Assembly (NCBI RefSeq): GCF_000733755.1 | Contig: NZ_JPOF01000003.1 | Location: forward strand, 1,342,501 to 1,406,500 | From: Lachnoclostridium phytofermentans | GTDB lineage: Bacteria; Bacillota; Clostridia; Lachnospirales; Lachnospiraceae | Direction of reading: 5' to 3' | DNA length: 64,000 nucleotides | In this document: in pieces, positions 8,808 through 18,971 of the stretch | How the letters are laid out: the number at the start of each line of letters is the position of its first letter | How positions within the stretch are numbered: position 1 is the first letter of the stretch | The notes under the pieces: model-generated | Told to the model about the DNA's origin: nothing | Databases searched by the model: none | The model's input: only the letters and a program-made list of their open reading frames with translations | Position numbers and translations under genes: made by a program

Positions 8808-10373
8808 TTATCCTACAGTGATTCTAAACGTACTAAGCGGGATACCATTACCTCCAAATATAGTCACGGGGCCAAAATTATGAAATGCATATCGAAGATA
8901 ACATGGTAACATAACCTGTTTCGAGATTACAATGATACGATTCCCCTCTATCTGTATCGTTGCTGAATGAAAAATTCCATCCTCCCCCGCCACCTCAAAG
9001 CCAGAATCTGATATTTCCTCTTGTTTTTCTTTATTTACATAACGCTCTCTGCTTTTATTGTATACATGGTCTTCTTTATAATACAAATTACCTTGCGTAT
9101 CTTTCAGGTATAAAATTACTCTATTTCCCGATCGTATTGCATATAAAAGGCTTGGTGCCTCTGGATTTATATCTTTTTGATAAATTTTTGAAAGAGCATG
9201 AAGTGCCAATCTGTCTCCTACAATCTTTTTATTTTTTGGGTGAATATCATCAAACTCTCCTGCTTCTAATATTACTGCCATCGAGGTATTTCTAACCGTT
9301 TGATACACCTCATTCTGTTGCTCTCTTAACACTGCCCAATTCCCTAAATCCCTATCTTCTCTACCTATATGCATCGGCAATTGAACAAACAAAAATGGTA
9401 AGCTTAAATTATCCCAATCCATTCTCCATTGTAATATCAATTGCCTTAAAAGCTTTGCGTAAGTATGTTCTCGATGGTCATCACTTTCTCCTTGATAATA
9501 TAGAAATCCCCTCAACGTATAAGGACATACTCTCTTAAGCATTGTTTCGTATAATCCGCATGCTCGGTAAGGAGAGTGTGGCCCAAGAGGTTCTGGCCAG
9601 CGACAAGGGCCTGCAATCTCTTGCACTTTGGACCATAGGATATCTGGATTGTTTTTATATACATCGTCTACTTTTTTGTTCCACTGTGCTTCATATACCC
9701 TATACTCTGCTAGTTCATTTAAATACTCTTCATAAGACCTGTTTTTGCATACCTTCTCATAATCCTCAAGATAAGTTCTCGTATCAGCATCTTTCTCTAG
9801 CATACCTTTTCCAATCCAACAAGAAGCAGAAGTTCCTCCGTAATTACAACCTATGATACCAACTGCTACATTAAGTTCTTCCCGTAATTTCTTTGCAAAA
9901 TAGTAGCCAGTTGCAGACCAGGTTCCAAAGCTTTCCTCTGTCTCATATTGCCAGCGGTTCATTTCCTCTTTTCTATAAAATTCTTCCTCTATATAACTAC
10001 TTCGATTCACTTGATAAAATCGCAACAACGAATCTTTAGAACCATTCATCTCTTCCCGCCCTGTACTACAATTTCTTAATTCAAACTCCATATTAGATTG
10101 CCCACCGGCAAGCCAAACCTCTCCAAGATAGACATCATGGTATACAATAACCTCTTCCTTTGTTGTAACCTTCATCTGATATGGACCACCTGCTGGTTTT
10201 GGAGGTAGAAAAGCTTTCCATTCTCCATCTCTGCTCATTGTTCTTACTTCCATATCATCTAAAATAACAGTAATTTCTTGTTTTTCATCGCATGTACCAA
10301 AAACACAAATCGGTGTTTCTCGTTGCAAAACCATTCCATCACTAAAAATAGCTGCTGTCCTTAATCTTTTCAT
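8808..10373 (-). CDS. SGNH-type carbohydrate esterase (sialate O-acetylesterase-like)
   Basis: Hydrolyses O-acetyl esters on sugars. The 521-residue protein starts with a beta domain (1-80), then the catalytic-Ser block LAGGQSNMEF (Ser93), a substrate-pocket segment GCNYGGTSASCW around 175 and a C-terminal GEFDDIHPKNK block providing the Asp/His pair. There is no signal peptide, so it should act in the cytoplasm on imported oligosaccharides. In a pectin/cellulose degrader the likely substrates are acetylated plant oligosaccharides rather than sialic acid; this is inference. Start set by GGAGGAGG before ATG 10373. It is not in an operon. Confidence 0.82.
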   Translation of the reverse strand: MKRLRTAAIFSDGMVLQRETPICVFGTCDEKQEITVILDDMEVRTMSRDGEWKAFLPPKPAGGPYQMKVTTKEEVIVYHDVYLGEVWLAGGQSNMEFELRNCSTGREEMNGSKDSLLRFYQVNRSSYIEEEFYRKEEMNRWQYETEESFGTWSATGYYFAKKLREELNVAVGIIGCNYGGTSASCWIGKGMLEKDADTRTYLEDYEKVCKNRSYEEYLNELAEYRVYEAQWNKKVDDVYKNNPDILWSKVQEIAGPCRWPEPLGPHSPYRACGLYETMLKRVCPYTLRGFLYYQGESDDHREHTYAKLLRQLILQWRMDWDNLSLPFLFVQLPMHIGREDRDLGNWAVLREQQNEVYQTVRNTSMAVILEAGEFDDIHPKNKKIVGDRLALHALSKIYQKDINPEAPSLLYAIRSGNRVILYLKDTQGNLYYKEDHVYNKSRERYVNKEKQEEISDSGFEVAGEDGIFHSATIQIEGNRIIVISKQVMLPCYLRYAFHNFGPVTIFGGNGIPLSTFRITVG

Positions 10374-10630
10374 TTACCATCCTCCTCCAAGATAATAAAA
10401 CTTATTCCAACAATCCCAACCAATATTGTAAATGATATCTAGCAAGCTGTAGATTGACTATCTTATATTTCTTTTGTCATATATTTTCAAAAAGCTTTAT
10501 AGTTCCACAAGCATATCGCAAAACTTGTTGTTTATACACAGAATTAATCATAGATTTGCAGTTTGCTTTGTCTATATATTACGTACACTTTGGCTTTTTT
10601 TACATATTTATTAAATATCACTTGTAAACA

Positions 10631-10659
10631 TTGACATTTACACACAATAAATTTATACT
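10631..10659 (+). promoter_or_regulatory. Sigma-A promoter of pckA
   Basis: TTGACA (10631-10636), a 17-nt spacer and TATACT (10654-10659). Transcription would start near 10666, leaving a leader of about 160 nt before pckA. I recognise no known riboswitch there; a TATAAT at 10787-10792 lacks a good -35. Confidence 0.75.
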
Positions 10660-10825
10660 TAAATTGGTAGAAACTTGATAATACCACCACAATAGCATGC
10701 CCGTTTCATGAGCAACCCTATTATTACGTTCGGCCAGTCTATTTTCTGCAAGGTGAGCATAAAATTGCTTCCTATTAAGCCGAAAATATAATGGATAGAT
10801 CATATTCATAGGAGGAAAAATAATC

Positions 10826-12493
10826 ATGTCAACAAAAGCGTACTATAAGCGCCAGGAAATCGGTGCTGGAAAACCAGGATTTTCAAAAACACGTTCTATT
10901 ATTGAAGCTGCTTTTTATGGCAACAATGTTGTGAAAGTCAACACTTTAAAGGAAGCCTATGAGCTTGCTAAAAATTCTCCTGGTACTGTTGTAACCGATA
11001 TGCCGGTTTACAGAGGAGAAGAATTTGGACTAGAAAAAGACGCAAAAGTTCTATTATTTAATGACGGTTCTATTACTGGGCGTTATGCCGCTGCAAGAAG
11101 AATCGCTGGTGAGCCAAATGTTGATTGTGCAGAACTAGACAAAATCGTTATGGATGCAGTCTATGACACAAGATGGAATACCATGTATCATGCAGAAGTA
11201 TTCATTGGCTTAGATCCTGAATTTATGATAAAAGCCCATCTGCTAATTCCGGAAGGCGAAGAGAACATTATGTACTCCTGGATGTTAAACTTCCAATACA
11301 TGTCGGATGAATATGTAAAGATGTACAAAAATTCTAAACCAATTGGAAATGAACCTGACATCTATATTTTCTCAAATCCACAATGGACTGGAACTACAAA
11401 TCCTAACTATGACCCAAAATGCTTATGCTATTTTAACACATCAGAAAACTGTGCCACTATTTTAGGCATGAGATACTTTGGCGAACACAAAAAAGGTACA
11501 CTCACAATTGGCTGGGCTGTCGCTAACCGTAATGGATATGCCTCTTGCCATGGTGGACAAAAGAGATACAATCTTCCAAATCACAAGTCTTATGTTGCCT
11601 CAGTGTTCGGTCTTTCCGGATCAGGTAAATCTACGATTACACATGCGAAACATGGCGGTAAATATGACGTAACCGTACTTCATGATGATGCATTTATCAT
11701 AAACACAGAAACAGGATCCTCTATCGCGATGGAACCTACATATTTCGATAAAACTGCTGACTACCCTACATACTGTGATGATAATAAATATTTATTAACA
11801 GCTCAAAACTGCTCTGCTACCATTGATGAGGATGGCAAGGTTGTTCTAGTAACTGAGGATATCCGTAATGGTAATGGTCGTGCCATTAAATCAAAATTAT
11901 GGTCACCTAACCGTGTCGATAAAATTGAAGAGCCAGTAAACGCTATTTTTTGGATTATGAAAGATCCTACAATCCCACCAATTGTTAAACTGAAAGGAGC
12001 CTCTCTTGCTTCTGTAATGGGCGCAACATTAGCGACCAAAAGATCTACTGCTGAAAGGCTGGCAGAAGGTGTAGATCCTAATGCCTTGGTTGTGGAACCA
12101 TATGCAAATCCTTTTAGAACTTATCCTTTAGTAAATGATTATGAAAAGTTTAAAAAACTAGTAGCAGAAAGAAACGTAGCTTGCTATATTATCAATACTG
12201 GTGACTTTATGGGTAAAAAAGTAAAACCAGCAGACACACTTGGTGTTATTGAGGCGGTAGTCGATGGAAATGCTGAATTTAAACAATGGGGCTCGTTTGA
12301 AGATATTGAAATCTTCGAGTGGGATGGTTTTGTTCCAAATCTTAACGATTCAGAGTATAAGGCTCAGTTAAAATCTAGAATGCTTGACCGCGTCAAATTT
12401 GTTGAAAGCAGAAACACCTTTAAGGGCGGTTATGATAAACTACCAGAAGATGCTCTGGCAGCACTAAAGAAGGTAGTATCTGAATTAAATTAA
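10826..12493 (+). CDS. pckA: Phosphoenolpyruvate carboxykinase (ATP)
   Basis: Interconverts oxaloacetate + ATP and PEP + ADP + CO2 in the cytoplasm. In anaerobes that ferment plant sugars it often runs toward oxaloacetate and conserves ATP. The 555-residue protein has the ATP-type kinase loop FGLSGSGKST around 258-268 and a LHDDAFIIN metal-binding block. Length is close to the roughly 540 of classic ATP-type enzymes. The start follows AGGAGG; a sigma-A promoter and a strong terminator flank it, so it is a single-gene unit. Confidence 0.93.
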   Translation: MSTKAYYKRQEIGAGKPGFSKTRSIIEAAFYGNNVVKVNTLKEAYELAKNSPGTVVTDMPVYRGEEFGLEKDAKVLLFNDGSITGRYAAARRIAGEPNVDCAELDKIVMDAVYDTRWNTMYHAEVFIGLDPEFMIKAHLLIPEGEENIMYSWMLNFQYMSDEYVKMYKNSKPIGNEPDIYIFSNPQWTGTTNPNYDPKCLCYFNTSENCATILGMRYFGEHKKGTLTIGWAVANRNGYASCHGGQKRYNLPNHKSYVASVFGLSGSGKSTITHAKHGGKYDVTVLHDDAFIINTETGSSIAMEPTYFDKTADYPTYCDDNKYLLTAQNCSATIDEDGKVVLVTEDIRNGNGRAIKSKLWSPNRVDKIEEPVNAIFWIMKDPTIPPIVKLKGASLASVMGATLATKRSTAERLAEGVDPNALVVEPYANPFRTYPLVNDYEKFKKLVAERNVACYIINTGDFMGKKVKPADTLGVIEAVVDGNAEFKQWGSFEDIEIFEWDGFVPNLNDSEYKAQLKSRMLDRVKFVESRNTFKGGYDKLPEDALAALKKVVSELN

Positions 12494-12537
12494 TTTGTTT
12501 ATAAACTAATTTTCTTCCACCATTGATAGAAAAATCA

Positions 12538-12583
12538 AACAAAGAGCGCACTATCTTTATCCTGATAGTGCGCTCTTTGTTTC
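12538..12583 (+). terminator. Terminator of pckA
   Basis: An approximately 18-bp near-perfect stem (AACAAAGAGCGCACTATC and its complement, loop TTTATCCT at 12556-12563), partly GC-rich, ending in a T-rich tail. It is 45 nt after the pckA stop. Confidence 0.88.
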
Positions 12584-12652
12584 TGTGTTATTTTTGCGAA
12601 AAATTTGGCCTATTTTATCCTATTTCTCCCCTTTCATGAAGTCGACAAAACG

Positions 12653-12757
12653 ATACAAGAAAGAGCAAGATTACAATATCAGTTTTTTCTTGTATTGTGC
12701 TAAGATACAAGTAAGGTAATAGAAGTATATCACCGTGCATCGGTTTTCACTTCTATT
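12653..12757 (+). promoter_or_regulatory. Structured leader/operator region of cellobiose phosphorylase
   Basis: Three copies of one element: ATACAAGAAA (12653-12662), its complement TTTCTTGTAT (12686-12695) and ATACAAG (12705-12711). The middle copy can pair with either flank, so two mutually exclusive hairpins or paired operators are possible. Next comes a nested hairpin: AATAGAAGT/ACTTCTATT (12718-12726 and 12749-12757) enclosing ACCG/CGGT. No good sigma-A promoter was identified here, so the RNA start is unknown. Confidence 0.5.
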
Positions 12758-12866
12758 ATCAATATTATCGAAAGCAATATAATTTCCAAATTGGATTTAG
12801 GGTACATAATAAGTACCCTCTCGTTTATCTTCTCACTTGTTATCAAAATCCTTAAAGGAGGCATGT

Positions 12867-15260
12867 ATGCAATACGGACATTTTGATCTGGAAAAAAAAG
12901 AGTATGTCATCGACCGCGTTGACCTTCCAACCTCATGGACAAATTATCTAGGGGTGAAAGACACTTGTGTGGTTGTAAATCAAACCGCAGGTGGCTACAT
13001 GTTTTATAAATCACCAGAATATCACCGTGTTACAAGATTTCGTGGAAATAGTGTTCCTATGGATCGTCCTGGACACTATGTATACCTTAGGGACAATGAA
13101 ACGGAGGATTACTGGAGTATCTCCTGGCAACCAGTAGGTAAGCCATTAGAAGAAGCAAAGTATACCTGCCGTCATGGAATGTCCTACTCTGTTTACGAAT
13201 GTGACTATCAAAAACTAAAAGCTACTCAAACTCTTGTTGTCCCTATGGATGAGGACGTAGAGCTTTGGGATGTTACAGTCACAAATGAAGATTCCAAACC
13301 AAGAAATATTAGCTTATTTACCTATTGTGAGTTTTCTTTTCACCATATCATGATAGACAATCAAAACTTCCAGATGAGCCTTTACTGTGCTGGTTCTTCC
13401 TATGAAGATGGTATTATAGAGCATGATTTGTTCTATGAAGAATTTGGGTATCAATACTTTACCTCGACCTTGCCACCTGCCGGCTATGATTGTCTTCGTG
13501 ATAAATTCCTTGGGCTTTATCATACCGAGTCTAATCCAATCGGCGTAATTAAGGGAGAATTAAGTGGTAGCAGCGAACTAGGAAACAATCACTGTGGTTC
13601 TTTACAACACAATTTTGTAATTCAGCCAAACGAAACAATACGGATTGTTTATATGCTAGGGGAAGGAAACCGAAATGCTGGGAAGCGTATACGTGAAAAA
13701 TACAGTAAGTTATCCACAGTCGATCAAGTCTATCATGACTTAAAGACTTTTTGGAGCGAAAAACAAAGAAAGTTACAGATTCAGACTCCAAATGAAGGTA
13801 TGAATACATTAATCAATACATGGACGCTTTATCAAGCTGAAATCAATGTTATGTTCTCTCGTTTTGCTTCTTTTATTGAAGTTGGCGGTAGAACAGGTCT
13901 TGGATACCGTGATACAGCACAGGATTCTATGACAATCCCTCATTCCAATCCAGAAAAATGCAAGCAACGTATTCGTGAATTGATGCAAGGTCTTGTCTCT
14001 GAAGGTTATGGGCTTCACTTATTCCAGCCAGAATGGTTTGTGAAAGAGGAAAATAAAAAACCTTTTAAATCACCAACTGTAGTTCCTTCTCCTGACAAAA
14101 ACAGTATCGTCCATGGTATTAAAGATGCCTGCTCCGATGATGCGTTATGGTTAGTATCCTCCGTTGTAGAATACATAAAAGAGACCGGGGAATTTGAGTT
14201 TGCAGACGAAGTAATCACCTACGCGGATGGTGGAGAGGGTACTGTGTACGAACACTTAACCAAAATCTTAGACTTTTCCGCAAAACAAGTTGGTGCAACT
14301 GGTATTTGCAAAGGGCTCCGGGCTGATTGGAATGACTGTTTAAACCTTGGTGGTGGTGAAAGTGCCATGGTTTCCTTCTTGCATTACTGGGCTCTCAATA
14401 ATTTCATCTCTCTTGCAGAATTTTTAGATCGTAAGGAAGATGTACTAAAATACACCGCTTTAGCAAACCATGTAAAAGAGGTCTGCAACAAAGAATTATG
14501 GGATCAAGAATGGTTTATTCGCGGTATTACTAAGAATGGTAAGAAAATCGGTACATCAGAGGACAAAGAAGGTAAAATTCACTTAGAATCGAATGCTTGG
14601 GCTGTCCTGTCCGGTGCAGCAACAAAAGAAAAAGGAATCAAGGCAATGGATAGTGTATATGAGAATTTGTACACGCCATATGGTATTTTACTGAATGCTC
14701 CTTCCTATACCGTTCCAGATGATGACATAGGATTTGTTACCCGTGTTTATCCTGGCTTAAAAGAAAATGGAGCAATTTTTAGTCATCCAAACCCATGGGC
14801 ATGGGCTGCTGAATGTGAACTTGGCCGTGGTGACAGAGCAATGGAATTTTATGATGCTCTTTGCCCATATTATCAAAACGATAAAATAGAGATTCGTGAA
14901 GCAGAGCCATATTCCTATTGTCAATTTATTATGGGTAGAGACCACACTGGTTTTGGCCGTGCAAGACACCCATTTATGACAGGTACTGGTGGTTGGGCAT
15001 ATTTTAGTGCCACAAGATATATGCTCGGTATTAAACCTTCGTTTGACTATTTAGAAATTAATCCTTGTATTCCTGGCACATGGAATAAATTCAGTGTGAC
15101 CAGAGAATGGAGAGGTGCAGTCTATGAAATCACTGTCGAGAATCCAGATGGTGTTATGAAAGGCGTAAAGGAAATCTATCTTGATGGACACCTGGTGGAA
15201 AGACTTCCTGTCAAAGAGCCAAATACCACTCACTATGTACGCATTGTGATGGGTAAATAG
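12867..15260 (+). CDS. Cellobiose phosphorylase (GH94)
   Basis: Phosphorolysis of cellobiose to glucose 1-phosphate and glucose in the cytoplasm, saving one ATP compared with hydrolysis. The protein has 797 residues from ATG 12867, chosen because AAAGGAGG lies 5 nt upstream; an earlier ATG at 12837 has no such site. The N-terminal beta-sandwich is followed by the (alpha/alpha)6 barrel with FIEVGGRTGLGYRDTAQD and GLRADWNDCLNLGGGES; Asp490 in WNDC is at the general-acid position of known cellobiose phosphorylases. Cellobiose specificity is inferred from overall similarity; a related GH94 activity is possible. It is followed 35 bp later by phosphoglucomutase, the logical next enzyme. Confidence 0.88.
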   Translation: MQYGHFDLEKKEYVIDRVDLPTSWTNYLGVKDTCVVVNQTAGGYMFYKSPEYHRVTRFRGNSVPMDRPGHYVYLRDNETEDYWSISWQPVGKPLEEAKYTCRHGMSYSVYECDYQKLKATQTLVVPMDEDVELWDVTVTNEDSKPRNISLFTYCEFSFHHIMIDNQNFQMSLYCAGSSYEDGIIEHDLFYEEFGYQYFTSTLPPAGYDCLRDKFLGLYHTESNPIGVIKGELSGSSELGNNHCGSLQHNFVIQPNETIRIVYMLGEGNRNAGKRIREKYSKLSTVDQVYHDLKTFWSEKQRKLQIQTPNEGMNTLINTWTLYQAEINVMFSRFASFIEVGGRTGLGYRDTAQDSMTIPHSNPEKCKQRIRELMQGLVSEGYGLHLFQPEWFVKEENKKPFKSPTVVPSPDKNSIVHGIKDACSDDALWLVSSVVEYIKETGEFEFADEVITYADGGEGTVYEHLTKILDFSAKQVGATGICKGLRADWNDCLNLGGGESAMVSFLHYWALNNFISLAEFLDRKEDVLKYTALANHVKEVCNKELWDQEWFIRGITKNGKKIGTSEDKEGKIHLESNAWAVLSGAATKEKGIKAMDSVYENLYTPYGILLNAPSYTVPDDDIGFVTRVYPGLKENGAIFSHPNPWAWAAECELGRGDRAMEFYDALCPYYQNDKIEIREAEPYSYCQFIMGRDHTGFGRARHPFMTGTGGWAYFSATRYMLGIKPSFDYLEINPCIPGTWNKFSVTREWRGAVYEITVENPDGVMKGVKEIYLDGHLVERLPVKEPNTTHYVRIVMGK

Positions 15261-15295
15261 ACAGACATAATAAGAAATAGAAAGGAAGTTTTATT

Positions 15296-16720
15296 ATGAT
15301 TAAATTTGGTACTGGGGGCTGGCGTGCTATCATTGGGGATGACTTCACCAAATCAAACATACAGCTTCTTGCGAAAGGCCTTTGCGATAAAATGAAAGCA
15401 GAAGGTGTCGCCGATAAAGGTATTGTCTTAGGTTATGACCGAAGATTTCTTGCAAAAGAGGCGATGCAGTGGGCAGCAGCTGTCTTTGCAAAGGAAGGCA
15501 TCCACGCTTCCCTAGTAAATAAGTCATCACCTACACCACTAATTATGTTTTATGTGATGAAGCATAATCTCCCATATGGTCTTATGATTACCGCTAGCCA
15601 TAATCCAGCAATTTATAATGGAATTAAGGTTTTTACTACTGGCGGCAGAGACGCAGATGAACTTCAGACACAAGATCTAGAAGGATATATTAATAAACTA
15701 ACAACAGAAGACATAAAAGATATGGAGTATGAGGAAGCAATATCATCAGGGCTGATCGAGGAGATTTATCCTTTGAATGAATACCTTGATAATATCATTG
15801 TTACTGTGGATATGGACGCTATTCGAAAAAGAAGCTTAAAAATCGTGATTGACCCAATGTATGGGGTTAGTGAAACCTCATTAACAACAATCTTTCATAC
15901 TGCACGTTGTGAAGTATACACCATCCATGATCGTCATGATACACTATTTGGCGGTAAGTTGCCTTCCCCGTCTGCCGCTACCTTACACTCCTTACAGCGT
16001 GCTGTAATAGATCGTAAATGTGATATTGGAATCGCAACCGATGGGGATGCGGATCGTATCGGTGTCATTGATGATACCGGACGTTTTCTCCATCCAAATG
16101 ACATTCTAGTACTGCTTTATTACTATCTTGTTAAATATAAAGATTGGAAAGGTCCGGTGGTACGAAATATTGCTACTACTCATATGCTTGATAAGGTAGC
16201 AAAAAAATTTGGTCAGGAATGCTATGAAGTACCAGTTGGCTTTAAGCATATCTCTGCTAAAATGAATGCCACAAATGCAATCATCGGGGGAGAATCCTCA
16301 GGCGGTCTTACCGTCAGAGGTCATATCAAAGGAAAAGATGGCGTATATGCCGCAGCTCTTTTGGTTGAAATGATTGCAATTACCGGTAAAAAACTTTCGG
16401 AAATCTGTAGGGATATTGAACAAGAATTTGGTTCTATTGAAATGGAAGAAGCAAACTATCGTTTTAGTCAGGAGAAAAAGAACGAAATCTATAAAGTACT
16501 AATGGAAGAAAAAAAACTTCCTATTTTCCCAACAGAAATTGATCATGTTTCCTATCTAGACGGAAGCAAAGTCTATTTTAAAAACGGTGGTTGGGTTGTA
16601 GCAAGATTTTCTGGAACTGAGCCTTTACTTCGAATCTTTTGCGAGATGGGCTCAATAAAAACAGCTCGTAAAATAATCTCTCTTTATGAAGACTACTTAG
16701 GACTCACACCAGAGCCTTAA
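15296..16720 (+). CDS. Phosphoglucomutase/phosphomannomutase family protein
   Basis: Likely converts glucose 1-phosphate from the preceding phosphorylase to glucose 6-phosphate. The 474 residues contain all alpha-D-phosphohexomutase landmarks: TASHNP with phosphoserine Ser101, the metal loop DGDADR around 250, the sugar-binding GGESSGG loop and the C-terminal phosphate-binding FSGTEPLLR. AAAGGAAG precedes the start. Sugar preference (glucose or mannose) cannot be read from sequence, but the operon with cellobiose phosphorylase favours glucose. Confidence 0.88.
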   Translation: MIKFGTGGWRAIIGDDFTKSNIQLLAKGLCDKMKAEGVADKGIVLGYDRRFLAKEAMQWAAAVFAKEGIHASLVNKSSPTPLIMFYVMKHNLPYGLMITASHNPAIYNGIKVFTTGGRDADELQTQDLEGYINKLTTEDIKDMEYEEAISSGLIEEIYPLNEYLDNIIVTVDMDAIRKRSLKIVIDPMYGVSETSLTTIFHTARCEVYTIHDRHDTLFGGKLPSPSAATLHSLQRAVIDRKCDIGIATDGDADRIGVIDDTGRFLHPNDILVLLYYYLVKYKDWKGPVVRNIATTHMLDKVAKKFGQECYEVPVGFKHISAKMNATNAIIGGESSGGLTVRGHIKGKDGVYAAALLVEMIAITGKKLSEICRDIEQEFGSIEMEEANYRFSQEKKNEIYKVLMEEKKLPIFPTEIDHVSYLDGSKVYFKNGGWVVARFSGTEPLLRIFCEMGSIKTARKIISLYEDYLGLTPEP

Positions 16721-16737
16721 TATACAATCTTCGTCCC

Positions 16738-16767
16738 TCCTGTGCCTTCCCTTTCTTAGGCACAGGA
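16738..16767 (+). terminator. Probable terminator of the phosphorylase-mutase operon
   Basis: A 10-bp perfect stem (TCCTGTGCCT / AGGCACAGGA) 17 nt after the stop. The following T content is weak, so efficiency may be partial. Confidence 0.6.
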
Positions 16768-16961
16768 AACTCTTTAGATTATTTTACACTGATTGATGTT
16801 CTACAATAAACTTAAGGGGATTTATAATAAAAACGTTTCATCATTTTATTTGTTAATAATATGATTCTTAAACATTCACTATTATAAATATATTTTAAAA
16901 TGGTAAATCGAAATTTTAATAATTTCATGGTATAATAATATTATTGGAACCATGAAAAATG

Positions 16962-16998
16962 AAAAGCAGAAATTCTATCCGTACGGAATTTCTGCTTT
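16962..16998 (+). terminator. Second hairpin in the 16.7-17.1 kb gap
   Basis: A 14-bp perfect stem (AAAAGCAGAAATTC / GAATTTCTGCTTTT) with T-rich flanks. An isolated TATAAT lies about 30 nt upstream (16930). It could be a backup terminator for the preceding operon, or the attenuator of a short RNA starting near 16940. The rest of the gap is AT-rich with nothing recognisable. Confidence 0.55.
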
Positions 16999-17125
16999 TA
17001 TAATTTTCATTTATTATCGATTGAGTAAGCCCTATAACAGTACAATCTTAGTTAGGATGATAAACAAAAAATATTTATGATAACTTGATTAATACGTGTT
17101 TTATAGTACACAGAGGGGAGTTGAG

Positions 17126-18880
17126 ATGAAACTACATATTAAACCAAACAATGAAGTGTCCCTAAAATGGAGTATGATGCGTACTCTAATCTTATGCTGG
17201 GTTTTACCACTTACCTTATTAACAATCATAGTCCTAAACTTTGTATACCGTAATTTAAATCAGCAAACAGAGCAGGCCATTATAAATTCTACAGAAAAAG
17301 CAGTTGAAATCTCCCTTTCAAGAATGCAGGATTCCATCACAGCCTCAAAAAATGCCTCATATCTTCCAACCATCCGTGAGCGATATAATCAATTTCTTCT
17401 TGACCAGAACAAACGGCAACTATATGATACGATAACCCGATTTTTATCTCAACAATACCGATTTGATGATCGTTTCCTTAGTACTATGCTAATGTTTACC
17501 GATGATCCGCAAAATGTTTATTACACTTACAGCAACAAATATATGTCAACCTATTCCAATGTACAATACTTCAAACGACATGTATTAGCTCAAGTGATGG
17601 AGATATCAAAAGAACTAGATACTAAGGTAAGGTTTATTCCTTTTGATAGTCGTGTTTATATGGTAAGAAATCTTATGACACCAAATTTTGAACCATATGC
17701 TGTTATTGTTATGGAACTAAATAATGAGTCTGTTTTTGAAAGTATTGGAACCATCTGGGGTTATGAAGAAGGAACCATCTATAAAAATGGAAGTTTCTTA
17801 TGGGGTTCTGACAATAATGAATATCTGTCTCGTTACGATACTATTACCGATCGAAGTATTTATTATAAAAATAGCAACGGGTCCTATGTATATAAAACCT
17901 TAAAGTTTAATCAAGACGTTCTGACTTTTGTAGCAAAATTAAACAACGATGTCATTCTTTATGAAATGGATGCATTAAGATATATTGTTATTCTATCGAT
18001 TCCGTTACTGTTTGCTTTTGTTTTGATCGTTTTTCGATTCTTCCATCGAAAGATAACAAAACCTATCTTTCATTTAATTTCCGCCGCTCATAAGATATCG
18101 GATGGAAATTATGGTACACAAATTCAAGGAATACAAGGTAGTCAGGAATTTTCTTTTCTTGGAGAAGCATTTAACTCAATGTCACTAAAGCTAAAACATC
18201 AGTTTGAACAGATTTATTTAGAGGAACTAGCATTAAAGGATGCCAGAATTATGGCACTGCAGTCACAAATCAATCCTCACTTTCTAAACAATACCTTAGA
18301 AATAATTAATTGGGAAGCTAGATTAATGGAAAATTATAAAGTAAGCGGAATGATTGAAGCCCTGTCAACAATTCTGGGTGCTACGATGAATCGAAAGCAG
18401 CAGCAACATATCCCTTTAGCAGAAGAACTTTCCTATGCCGATGCATACTTTTTCATTATCTCTACAAGGCTAGGGGAACGTTTTCAAGTAATCAAAGATA
18501 TTGACGAGAGTTTGCTACAAGTACCCGTTCCAAGACTTATTATCCAGCCAATTATCGAAAATGCAGTTGAGCATGGAATGAATGCTCAAAATCAAGGTAT
18601 TGTTACTCTTCATATCTTTTCTAAAGAAGACAAATTATATATCGAAGTCCGGAATCTGGGAGAATTAACTGCAAAAGACAAAGAGAGAATTGATGCTCTA
18701 TTAAGTGACGATTATAATGCAGATAATGAACGTTCCACAAGCCTTGGTATTCGTAATGTTAATCGACGCCTAAAAATTATCTACGGTAATGATTGTGGAT
18801 TGTCCATCAAAAGTGACAAAGACGGTTCTACAGTAAGTACAATTATAGTCAAATTAAACAAAACAAACACAGACAAATAA
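17126..18880 (+). CDS. YesM-type sensor histidine kinase
   Basis: Membrane sensor of a two-component system controlling carbohydrate uptake. It has 584 residues from ATG 17126 (GAGGGGAG upstream). TM1 (about 15-40) is followed by an extracellular sensor domain of about 240 residues, TM2 (VILSIPLLFAFVLIVF), a HAMP linker, then the His_kinase block with QINPHFLNNTLE (His385) and a C-terminal ATPase with IIENAVEHG and SLGIRNVNRRL. The partner regulator at 22290 lies on the far side of the transporter genes. Its signal is probably the transported sugar or its loaded binding protein. Confidence 0.9.
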   Translation: MKLHIKPNNEVSLKWSMMRTLILCWVLPLTLLTIIVLNFVYRNLNQQTEQAIINSTEKAVEISLSRMQDSITASKNASYLPTIRERYNQFLLDQNKRQLYDTITRFLSQQYRFDDRFLSTMLMFTDDPQNVYYTYSNKYMSTYSNVQYFKRHVLAQVMEISKELDTKVRFIPFDSRVYMVRNLMTPNFEPYAVIVMELNNESVFESIGTIWGYEEGTIYKNGSFLWGSDNNEYLSRYDTITDRSIYYKNSNGSYVYKTLKFNQDVLTFVAKLNNDVILYEMDALRYIVILSIPLLFAFVLIVFRFFHRKITKPIFHLISAAHKISDGNYGTQIQGIQGSQEFSFLGEAFNSMSLKLKHQFEQIYLEELALKDARIMALQSQINPHFLNNTLEIINWEARLMENYKVSGMIEALSTILGATMNRKQQQHIPLAEELSYADAYFFIISTRLGERFQVIKDIDESLLQVPVPRLIIQPIIENAVEHGMNAQNQGIVTLHIFSKEDKLYIEVRNLGELTAKDKERIDALLSDDYNADNERSTSLGIRNVNRRLKIIYGNDCGLSIKSDKDGSTVSTIIVKLNKTNTDK

Positions 18881-18971
18881 TAACAATTCGAAGCATTAAC
18901 CTTTCCCCCTTCTTAGGGTATGATGGTATCAGATGATAAAAACATCTAAAAATTTCACGGGAGGTTATTTT

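Noticed and set aside
10660-10825. Riboswitch in the pckA leader
   Set aside because: No known aptamer motif and no terminator hairpin before the gene.
16953-17090. Short 38-codon plus-strand frame across the second hairpin
   Set aside because: No ribosome binding site, and it reads through a perfect hairpin; more likely a terminator or attenuator.
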